Positions 8,230-15,436 of a stretch of 54,887 nucleotides of DNA are shown here, in pieces (position 1 is the stretch's first letter; each line of letters begins with the position of its first letter). A program made the translations under genes and the position numbers. Source of the stretch: Balneolaceae bacterium (lineage in GTDB: Bacteria > Bacteroidota > Rhodothermia > Balneolales > Balneolaceae); contig SKYV01000104.1 of the NCBI GenBank assembly GCA_007127745.1, positions 1 to 54,887 on the forward strand, in the 5' to 3' direction. The notes under the pieces are model-generated. The model saw only the letters and a program-made list of their open reading frames with translations. It made no database searches and was not told where the DNA came from.

Positions 8230-9255
8230 TTAATCATTTAGCATCGCATCTCTGAAAAACTCACCTGAGCGGGTGGGCGTGTAATCCCAGTCATGGATGA
8301 GCTGCGGCGACCAGCTTGGGTCGAATACCCAAGCTGCCCACGAAATCCCTTTTTCGCGTAAATAATTGATTAGGATTTCCCCATACACTTCATCCCCAAT
8401 GACCGGAACATGAGCTCCGCGCTCGTATTCCCTCATATAACCGAATTCTGTGGCAAAAACCGGATATTTATCTGCCACAAATCCGAAATCTTCCTCCCAC
8501 TTTGGAACCCAGGGCTTGCTTCTTTTCTGCGGATATGGATGGGTAACATAGGCAATGCCTTCAATATCGAGGGGTGAGTGGCGGACAGGAGTCAGATCAT
8601 ACGCCCAGTTAAACCCGGCTACCAGCGGGATCGCATCAGGATTGTGGGCATAGATAATGGTGATAATGTCCGTAACAATTTCCTTCCACTGCTCCCAGGT
8701 CATGGTGCCCAGCCTGCCCTGCTGCCGTGTGGGTTCATTAAACACCTCATAAAAGGCAATTGTAGTTTCATCAGCATAGCGATCCGAAATCAGCCTCCAG
8801 AATTCATAGGTTTCGCGGCGGGAGGTATCGTAAATATCCCGGAAAAAGAGTTCTGTCCGCAGGTTCCCGATACTGTGCCAATCAATGATCAGGTACATCT
8901 CCAGCTCTTTCGCCCACTCCACGGCTTCATCAATCCATTCGAGGTATTGTTCTTCACCCCGTTCCCGCCACCAGAGCGGGTGTATGGGCAGGCGAACTAC
9001 ATTGGCACCCCAGCCTGCGATCTCTTCAAACAGTTCCCGTTTCCATTGACCGGCATTGTTCAGCCTGTGCGGATCGGCAATACTCACTCCCTGAAAGGTG
9101 ACTGTATTGCCCTCTTCATCCACAAACTGGTTTCCTTCAACCGAAATCCGGGGCAGGTTTTGAGTATCCTGGGCCTCAGATATTCCGGGGCTGAAGGCAA
9201 AAAGCAGAATTAAAAAAAGATAAATCACATTATTTTTAATAAGCATTTTTATCAA
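8230..9255 (-). CDS. Secreted GH5 endoglucanase-like hydrolase
   Basis: Second family 5 TIM-barrel hydrolase of the block, with a Sec signal peptide ending near SEA|Q (residues 1-28). Family motifs are the early WGANVVRLP (82-90), the acid/base E174 in EVFNEP and the nucleophile E270 in VFATEFGY. The 341 aa length is that of a single-domain enzyme; no carbohydrate-binding module is visible. It resembles bacterial cellulase-type GH5 (subfamily 2/4-like) more than the neighbouring Tat-exported protein. Start choice is between Met1 (9255) and Met4 (9246); both keep the signal peptide. Confidence 0.88.
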   Translation of the reverse strand: MIKMLIKNNVIYLFLILLFAFSPGISEAQDTQNLPRISVEGNQFVDEEGNTVTFQGVSIADPHRLNNAGQWKRELFEEIAGWGANVVRLPIHPLWWRERGEEQYLEWIDEAVEWAKELEMYLIIDWHSIGNLRTELFFRDIYDTSRRETYEFWRLISDRYADETTIAFYEVFNEPTRQQGRLGTMTWEQWKEIVTDIITIIYAHNPDAIPLVAGFNWAYDLTPVRHSPLDIEGIAYVTHPYPQKRSKPWVPKWEEDFGFVADKYPVFATEFGYMREYERGAHVPVIGDEVYGEILINYLREKGISWAAWVFDPSWSPQLIHDWDYTPTRSGEFFRDAMLND

Positions 9256-9274
9256 ATTAGTTATTTAGTGTGAA

Positions 9275-9462
9275 TTCGAGATAAGAACGTTGATTTTAAT
9301 AGTCCCCCTTTGAAAGGTCCCGACAGCTGTCGGGGCCAAGGGGGATGACACATTGAGCGTTGATATAACTCAAATATTTATTATTTGGGTTAAATTCACT
9401 ACCTAACATCCCCCATTGCGCCCTTCAAAGGGGGACATTCTTCAACTAATTCTTATGTCGAA
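9275..9462. repeat. Intergenic inverted-repeat element with nested palindrome
   Basis: The left arm (9275-9346) and right arm (9408-9462) are inverted, imperfect copies. Both read TTCGA, then ATAAGAA, then TTGA, then GTCCCCCTTTGAA, and end at GGGGGATG. The left arm additionally contains a perfect 16-bp palindrome, CCCGACAGCTGTCGGG, at 9319-9334. The right arm has only a few bases at that place. Elements of this type are common between genes in Bacteroidota-like genomes. It has no ORF and lies between two hydrolase genes, where it could form a strong RNA hairpin. Confidence 0.8.
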
Positions 9463-9480
9463 CTAACGTTACTTTTATAT

Positions 9481-10989
9481 TTATTCAATCACCCGGATCA
9501 CCGCCACGTACGACCGGTGATTGTCCGGTGCCAGTGTTAGTACTCTCTGCGGCCCCCACCAGTCGGTGCCGTCAAAATCATCCCAAACCGGCTCCACGAT
9601 TTCTTCCTCACTCCAGTTCAGGCTTGCCACATCCAGCCATTTGATCGCGACTCTTTCGGCATGAGTCCATGGATCGAGGTGCACCGTAGCGCGTCCGCCG
9701 GGAAAGTATACGGCATACTGTTTGCCCATATTTGCCAGGCAGTAGGAATCCACAGAGTTACCCACGGTTTCGCAATTTTCGTAGGGTTCGGCATTAAACA
9801 GGTCAAACTCGTCGAGGAACATATTTACCGCACGCAGGGTCTGTTCAGCCCTTTCTGATAAGCCTATTCCCCAGTAAAAATCTCCGCCCCTGTGAGCCGG
9901 ACGATGAAAGCGTGTGGACGCTGCCCCTCCGAACACATTTCTCCAGAACCGCTCCACGGCTTCTTTCTCAGTACCTGCCGCGGTGTTGGCTCCCACGCCG
10001 TTGCCGTACACTTTTTCGTTGTTGATGGGCATAGGGCCTTCATCGTTCATAGATATCATTTTCCGCCAGAACACCAGGTTTTCCCAGTGTTTCTTACCAA
10101 CCGGGCCAAGGGCATCCTGGTTGTTTTGGGATACATCAATAAATGTATATAAATCACGGCTTGTCATCACCCTTCGTACCGATGCATCCGGGGCAAACAG
10201 CATGGAAGTTACATGAATATTTCTGCCATGCTCCCTGGCGGTTTCTTTGATGAATGTTGCCCAATGAGTATCCCATGCATCATCAAGCTGACTCTCGTTA
10301 CCTAAATTGTACAGTACATGCCCATATTGTGAAGTGATGGAGATGAGCTTACCGATAAAACGCTCTTGATAATCAATTACAGTCCGGTTGTTTTGATGGA
10401 TGGAGCCGCCGTAATAGTCCCAGGCGTTTTCTATGGTGCCGGGCTCCCAGTTGATATTATTTTCCGGGTTCAGCGGATGAATGGCAAAGCGGCCGTACAC
10501 ATCATCACCGGAGAGGTCAAACCAATCCCACAGTGTGAGCTGTACGATAATGTCGCGCTTGTAAGTTTCTTCCAGGAAAAACCTGAGTTTGTCCCAATAT
10601 TCATCATTCCACTGCTCCAGGTCATACAGGCCGTCTTCAATCTCTTTGGCTGCAAACGTATCACCCTCGTTACGGTCACTCATGGTATTGCGCACATAAT
10701 TACCGCCGGCTGCCTGCATCTGGTCCAGATGGTCGGTCAGCTGCACTCCGGTCCACTGCCACAGGTTGTCGCGGTCGCTGGCTCCCAAAAGCATCACCGG
10801 CTCACCTTTGTATTGCCAGTACCAGGGATTGTTATGGTAGGGCTGAATTGCCTGATCATCTGAAATTCGTTCTGCATTGAATTCCGGTTCAGGATCATCG
10901 GAAAGATGATGAGCGTTCAGCGTAGTGTTTATAAAAAACAGAGTGATTATTATTGTGGCTGTAAAGCCGAATCGAATATGTAAAATCAT
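9481..10989 (-). CDS. Secreted TIM-barrel glycoside hydrolase, DUF4038/GH140-like (putative)
   Basis: A 502-aa protein with an N-terminal signal sequence (residues 1-26, ending LNA). The start of the mature part (NPWYWQYKGEPVMLLGAS, about 54-71) resembles the opening strand of DUF4038/apiosidase-type barrels. The likely acid/base is E232 in YNLGNES and a candidate nucleophile is E317 in ISMNDEG. The last ~90 residues look like a C-terminal beta-sandwich of the kind attached to such enzymes. Family assignment is from motif shape only; a GH5-like or collagenase-associated DUF name is also possible. It lies 25 bp downstream of the small membrane protein gene, so the two are probably cotranscribed. 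Confidence 0.7.
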   Translation of the reverse strand: MILHIRFGFTATIIITLFFINTTLNAHHLSDDPEPEFNAERISDDQAIQPYHNNPWYWQYKGEPVMLLGASDRDNLWQWTGVQLTDHLDQMQAAGGNYVRNTMSDRNEGDTFAAKEIEDGLYDLEQWNDEYWDKLRFFLEETYKRDIIVQLTLWDWFDLSGDDVYGRFAIHPLNPENNINWEPGTIENAWDYYGGSIHQNNRTVIDYQERFIGKLISITSQYGHVLYNLGNESQLDDAWDTHWATFIKETAREHGRNIHVTSMLFAPDASVRRVMTSRDLYTFIDVSQNNQDALGPVGKKHWENLVFWRKMISMNDEGPMPINNEKVYGNGVGANTAAGTEKEAVERFWRNVFGGAASTRFHRPAHRGGDFYWGIGLSERAEQTLRAVNMFLDEFDLFNAEPYENCETVGNSVDSYCLANMGKQYAVYFPGGRATVHLDPWTHAERVAIKWLDVASLNWSEEEIVEPVWDDFDGTDWWGPQRVLTLAPDNHRSYVAVIRVIE

Positions 10990-11014
10990 TAGTGTCAGAT
11001 TATTTTATTGTTAG

Positions 11015-11332
11015 TTATACAAATCGTATCAGTGCTATCCACTGTCCGGCAGCAGGTGTGATGAGATTTATTTCGGAATGGTCGGCCACCAAATCCAATC
11101 TTTCATCCCAGCTTGTTTCATCAATGTTTAGCCAGTTGCGGTGCTCTTCCATCCAGGGCCGGATTTGCCAGGCTTCGTGGTCGGTAATTTCTGTTATTTT
11201 TTTGTCTGTTTCGCTCTTAGCGTGATGGGAATGTGAATCATTGAGTGGAATAGCAAACCAGGTACCAATTAGAACGGCCTGTAGCAGAAACAGACCGGAA
11301 AAAAGCTTGAGCAAGATAGCAGATGGATTCAT
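11015..11332 (-). CDS. Small single-pass membrane protein, unknown function
   Basis: A 105-aa ORF with one N-terminal hydrophobic segment (about residues 5-28). A charged, His-rich stretch (HSHH near 34) follows, then a soluble tail with several Trp residues. I do not recognise the family. It is kept as a gene because it has a clean ATG, a normal soluble-protein composition, the same strand as the hydrolases, and only 25 bp to the next gene. The opposite-strand ORF at 10992-11225 is probably its shadow. It may be an accessory or anchor for the adjacent hydrolase, but this is only positional inference. Confidence 0.5.
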   Translation of the reverse strand: MNPSAILLKLFSGLFLLQAVLIGTWFAIPLNDSHSHHAKSETDKKITEITDHEAWQIRPWMEEHRNWLNIDETSWDERLDLVADHSEINLITPAAGQWIALIRFV

Positions 11333-11409
11333 AGGATTTTTTTAAACAGACTTTGATTTTTCCTATAAAGAGTACCCGAAAACGGACATCTACCCCTACA
11401 ATAAAAACA

Positions 11410-12348
11410 TCACCTGTCTACTAAAAGCTCTTCAATGTTCTCCTTAATCCCCTCAATCAACTCCACCCTTGCCTCAATGCTCGACCAGGCAATATGAGGC
11501 ACCAGCACCAGCCGGTTTTTGTTTTGAATGCTTAAGAGTGGATTATCCAGTCTGACTGGCTCTTTCTCGAACACATCCAGTGCGGCTCCGGCTATTAATT
11601 CCTCATCTATTGCCCGGGCCAAATCTGCTTCGTCAATAATGCCGCCCCTTCCGGTGTTAACCAGCAATGCCGACGGTTTCATCTGTCTGATTTGCTCATA
11701 GCCGATCAGCCCGGCCGTATTTTCATTCAGCGGGGCGTGGATCGAAACAATATCCGATATTTCCAAAAGCTCATCCAGATCAACACGCTGATAAGGCTGA
11801 TCGGTATTTCTGCCCGATGTGGAGTGATAAACTACTTCTGCTCCGAAAGCCTCCGCAATTTTTGCTACCTGCCGCCCGATGCTCCCCAAGCCGATGATAC
11901 CAAATCTTTTACCATATATTTCCCGGAACGGACGGTCCAGATTGGTAAAAATGTCACTCTTTGAGTATTCTCCGCTTTTCACGTAGTTATCATAAAATCT
12001 GATATCCTGCATCAGATAAAGGATGAGTGCAAACGTGCTTTGAGCCACACTTCGCGATGCGTACCCTGCCACATTTTTTACCGGAATTCCTTTCTCTTCG
12101 GCTGCCTCGAGGTCGATGTTATTCATCCCCGTGGCGGCTACACAAATCAGTTTCAAACTTTCAGCACTTTCAATCAGTTCGCGATTTAAAACCACTTTGT
12201 TGGTAATAACGATATCCGATTCACTGATTCTCTCTGCGGTTTGGCTGGGTGAGGTCGTCTGGTAAAAAGTTACATCCCCCAATGATTCCAGTTCGTTAAG
12301 ATTTGGGACATCCCCTACGGTTTTCGTGTCCAGAAATGCAATGTTCAT
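11410..12348 (-). CDS. D-2-hydroxyacid dehydrogenase (glycerate/hydroxypyruvate reductase-like)
   Basis: NAD(P)-dependent oxidoreductase of the D-isomer-specific 2-hydroxyacid dehydrogenase family. The nucleotide loop GLGSIG is at 153-158. The catalytic trio is R234 (NTGRGG), E263 (FEKEP) and H285 (VPHIAW). The length of 312 aa is standard, and it lacks the ACT domain of SerA-type enzymes. Sequence style resembles glycerate dehydrogenase/hydroxypyruvate reductase, but lactate or other 2-ketoacid substrates are possible. It is divergent from the GH29 gene with a 222-bp shared promoter region, and 77 bp separate it from the small membrane protein gene. Confidence 0.85.
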   Translation of the reverse strand: MNIAFLDTKTVGDVPNLNELESLGDVTFYQTTSPSQTAERISESDIVITNKVVLNRELIESAESLKLICVAATGMNNIDLEAAEEKGIPVKNVAGYASRSVAQSTFALILYLMQDIRFYDNYVKSGEYSKSDIFTNLDRPFREIYGKRFGIIGLGSIGRQVAKIAEAFGAEVVYHSTSGRNTDQPYQRVDLDELLEISDIVSIHAPLNENTAGLIGYEQIRQMKPSALLVNTGRGGIIDEADLARAIDEELIAGAALDVFEKEPVRLDNPLLSIQNKNRLVLVPHIAWSSIEARVELIEGIKENIEELLVDR

Positions 12349-12570
12349 AAAAATTTTAATTCGTTTCGGTTGTATTGAAAATTTAAAAGTATTGCGATGG
12401 AATCAGCCTTCATCAAAATAGTTTTGACCATACTATTCTAAACAAATTCAAATTCATTTAAAAAAACTGAAAACTGTTGATTGAGAATTCCATGATTCAA
12501 ATCCATATCTTGTAAATTATCGTGTTCAAATTACTAACTACCCATTTTTACGCATTTTTAAAGAGCTCCC

Positions 12571-14739
12571 ATGAAAAATTTTCTACTGTTTTTAGCAACC
12601 ATAATTCTTACAGCATGCCAGGCACAGGAATCTGAAATCACGGACCGTTTCTCGGAATATTCCGGTGAATGGCACGACAACAAATACTCAATGTTTATCC
12701 ACTGGGGGCTATACTCGGAGCTTGCCGGAGTTTGGGATGGTGAACCGGTTCAGCGTGGTTACTCGGAACAGATTCAGGCCCATGCCGGAATTTACTCGGA
12801 TCACTATGCGCAAACCGCCGAACGCTTCAACCCGGAAAACTGGGACCCCGATGCGATTGCCGAATTGGCAAAAAATGCCGGAATGAAGTCGATCGTGATC
12901 ACAACAAAACACCATGACGGGTTCAGTATGTTCCACACAGAATTCAGTGATTATAATATCGTTGATGCCACACCGTACGGAAGGGATGTCATCAAAGAGC
13001 TGGCGGATGCCGCACGACAGCACGGCCTGAATTTCGGAATCTACTATTCTTTGATTGACTGGCACTACCCTCCCGCCTACCCTATCTCAAGCCATAATGC
13101 CGACCCGATTCCCGACGAGCATCATCAATTCAACATGAACCAGGTACGTGAACTTTTAACCAACTATGGCCCCATCTCCGAACTCTGGTTTGATATGGGT
13201 TCGCTGGAACCGGAACAGAGCAAAGAGATCAGAGAGCTTGTTCACAGCTTACAGCCGGACTGCATGATCGGCGGGCGAATCGGGAATGACATGGGCGATT
13301 TTACCGTATTGGGTGACAATGAGTACCCCGATTTTACACTCGATACCCCCTGGCAAACACCCGCCTCTATGTTTGATGAAACCTGGAGCTACCGGAGCTG
13401 GCAGGAACGGGGGGAGCCCGAAGATAAAATCCGCGAAAAACTGGAAGCCCTGATCCAGGTGGTAAGCGGCGGCGGAAACTATCTGCTAAATATCGGGCCG
13501 CGTGGTGATGGCTCCGTGGTTGAGTTTGAAAAAGAGGTACTGCTTGGAATCGGGGAATGGCTGGATGTGAACGGTGAAGCGATTTACGGCACACAATCTG
13601 CCGGTTTCCATGATGTTCCCGATTGGGGTTACATCACCCAAAAAGAAAACCGTTTGTACCTGCACCTGACCAATATTCCTGTTGACGGAGTTATTACCCT
13701 GGATGGCCTTGAAGGCACTCCGGATGATGCTTATTTCCTGGATAACGGACAATCTTTGACATTTTCTGCCCACGAAGCTGGTGTGGATGTTGATCTCCCG
13801 GAATCAGAACGGGGCGATGAAATCCGGGTAGCCGTTCTCGGGTTTGATGATGATTTTTATATCCGCCCGGAAGACACCATTACTGAAGAGATGATGTCAA
13901 CAGAGGCGGTTTCGGGAATCTTACTTGACCGACAAAATAGCCATAAACACCACAGTTTTTCGGGTGTGGATTATTACGGTTCGTTCCGCAGTACCGTTCG
14001 TGAATCGTGGACATTTGATGAACAAATCAGTGGCTTATTTGCAGCTAATTTGTTCTACACGGATATGGAGCGAGCCCAATCTCTGGAACTGATAACCCCC
14101 GGCGGCATTGAGCTGATCAGGCTTGACAGAGGTGAAGAGTTTCTGATCCGCGAGGATTTTGATGATTTGACTTTTGGCCCGCTCTACGTCAATGGTCCCC
14201 GCATTTCACGCATAGACGGCCGGGGCTGGATGCAGGATAACATCAATCTGAATCGACCGTGGCCATCAGATAATGGTCAAGAATGGGAAGTAGTAGAAGG
14301 CGGTCCCGGCAGCGTGCTGACCAAACCGGCAGGCAGAAACATCAACTGGTTTTTGGTGCAGCAGGTAGAGAGTGAAACTGAAAGTGATCTGCTGGTCAGA
14401 CTGGATCGGACAGACGGTGTGCAAGTTGTGCTGAACGGTGAAGAGATCTATGTTCATAACAATCCGCACAAAAAAGAGATGAAAACTGATCTTGTATTGC
14501 TGCCTCTCAGGCAAGGAATCAACGAACTGGCGGTTAAGTTCTACAATCGTTTTGGGCGGGAAATTTCCTTTTCGCTGGATTATGACTTACCTCAAACCGG
14601 CTACCGCAAGAATCTGGATAATATTGAGCTTCCCGGCACTCCCGGACAAAAGATCATCTGGCAGGAACATGATCCTGTGTCCATCCACTCCAACCTGGCA
14701 ATGCCAAACCTGCGGCTTGAGCTTTCAGAATCACAATAA
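12571..14739 (+). CDS. GH29 alpha-L-fucosidase lipoprotein with C-terminal extension
   Basis: Releases alpha-linked L-fucose from glycans by a retaining mechanism. The N-terminus is a lipoprotein signal (LTAC, C16). The GH29 barrel shows FIHWGLYS (42-49), TTKHHDGFSMF (111-121), GIYYSLIDWH (156-165) and the nucleophile D208 in ELWFDMG. At 722 aa it is longer than minimal GH29 enzymes. The last ~270 residues form an extra region whose end (VQVVLNGEEIYVHNNP) resembles a PA14- or galactose-binding-like beta-sandwich. It is followed after 9 bp by the ApbE remnant. It is the only hydrolase of this block on the plus strand. Confidence 0.9.
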   Translation: MKNFLLFLATIILTACQAQESEITDRFSEYSGEWHDNKYSMFIHWGLYSELAGVWDGEPVQRGYSEQIQAHAGIYSDHYAQTAERFNPENWDPDAIAELAKNAGMKSIVITTKHHDGFSMFHTEFSDYNIVDATPYGRDVIKELADAARQHGLNFGIYYSLIDWHYPPAYPISSHNADPIPDEHHQFNMNQVRELLTNYGPISELWFDMGSLEPEQSKEIRELVHSLQPDCMIGGRIGNDMGDFTVLGDNEYPDFTLDTPWQTPASMFDETWSYRSWQERGEPEDKIREKLEALIQVVSGGGNYLLNIGPRGDGSVVEFEKEVLLGIGEWLDVNGEAIYGTQSAGFHDVPDWGYITQKENRLYLHLTNIPVDGVITLDGLEGTPDDAYFLDNGQSLTFSAHEAGVDVDLPESERGDEIRVAVLGFDDDFYIRPEDTITEEMMSTEAVSGILLDRQNSHKHHSFSGVDYYGSFRSTVRESWTFDEQISGLFAANLFYTDMERAQSLELITPGGIELIRLDRGEEFLIREDFDDLTFGPLYVNGPRISRIDGRGWMQDNINLNRPWPSDNGQEWEVVEGGPGSVLTKPAGRNINWFLVQQVESETESDLLVRLDRTDGVQVVLNGEEIYVHNNPHKKEMKTDLVLLPLRQGINELAVKFYNRFGREISFSLDYDLPQTGYRKNLDNIELPGTPGQKIIWQEHDPVSIHSNLAMPNLRLELSESQ

Positions 14740-14748
14740 ACCGAAACC

Positions 14749-15027
14749 ATGCCCGAAGTCTATCAAATCAGATTTTACACGATGGGTACCCGGTGAGACA
14801 TTGTTATGCATGATACCGGCAGTAAAAATCCGTTATCCATCTACCGGGAGATTCGTGATGAAATTGTTCGCATCAAAAATAAACTGAGCCGTTTTCTGCC
14901 GGACAGCGAGGTATCTGCCGTCAATGCCGTGGCAAGCCGCAAACCTGTTACCGTTTCTGATGAATTGATGGATATCCTTGCCACATGCATTGAATTTCAT
15001 AATCGAGTTGGAAGAGATAGTGATTAA
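14749..15027 (+). pseudogene. Truncated ApbE (FAD:protein FMN transferase) remnant with in-frame TGA
   Basis: Reading from the ATG at 14749 gives the ApbE-like opening RFYTMGTR, then TGA at 14794-14796. The same frame continues with DIVMHD and the very characteristic ApbE stretch KLSRFLPDSEVSAVN and KPVTVSDELMDIL. ApbE proteins are about 300 aa; here homology stops near residue 90 at FHNRVG, just where the group II intron fragment begins. The FMN-binding and metal-binding C-terminal parts are gone. The TGA sits where a sense codon after MGTR is expected. It is therefore a doubly damaged relic, formerly the gene after the fucosidase. Confidence 0.75.
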
Positions 15028-15376
15028 TTCCCTGCCTGTCCTCTCACACCACAACGGCGTGGTACTATGACCTCGGCTGACTTCTGGCCGAGAACGGCCT
15101 GATCTCCCCCGGTAAGGGCAAAACCTGTTACTCCACTTATCCGCCACATTTACGCCTGCAGGATTCCGGATAACCATTGGACTTCACCTTGTTTGGCAGA
15201 CTTATACTCCTGCATCGCTTCCGTATGTGGTTCCTGTTCGTCGGATCAGAACGTTGCCTTAAGCTTCCTTCAGATTCCATCTTGCGATGGACACCCTTGC
15301 TCTCGGCTAACACTTCCCATAATCAGGGTGTGTACGGGACTCTCACCCTATAGGTTCTGCGCCATGCCGGGCGCAC
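15028..15376 (-). mobile_element. Group IIC intron remnant (5' part: domains I-III and start of IV)
   Basis: Read on the minus strand from 15376, the sequence opens GTGCGCCCGGCATGG, the conserved group II 5' end. It continues with GGTGAGAGTCCC, GGAATCTGAAGGAAGC, GAACAGGAACC and the domain III block CAGAAGTCAGCCGAGGTCAT (15087-15066). These segments match, in order, my memory of the Oceanobacillus iheyensis group IIC intron. The reverse transcriptase ORF, domain V and domain VI are missing; sequence passes into the ApbE relic near 15028. The 5' end abuts a Rho-independent terminator, the classical target of class C introns. It should be unable to splice. Confidence 0.85.
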
Positions 15377-15377
15377 C

Positions 15378-15410
15378 AAAAAAACCCGCAAACTTTCGCC
15401 TGCGGGTTTT
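15378..15410 (-). terminator. Terminator of the subtilase gene, target of the intron
   Basis: On the minus strand, AAAACCCGCA (15410-15401) pairs with TGCGGGTTTT (15390-15381), followed by further T residues to 15378. The 10-bp stem has a 10-base loop. It lies 27 bases after the subtilase stop codon. The group II intron begins one base beyond its T-run. Confidence 0.88.
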
Positions 15411-15436
15411 GAATTTTTCTTTAATTAAAATACGGT

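Noticed and set aside
14794-14796. TGA in ApbE as a possible selenocysteine codon
   Set aside because: The gene is also truncated, ApbE is not a known selenoprotein family, and no SECIS-like hairpin is evident just downstream.
14833-15177. 114-aa minus-strand frame with RPEVSRGHSTT
   Set aside because: It is the translated domain III/IV of the group II intron RNA running into antisense ApbE sequence, not a protein gene.
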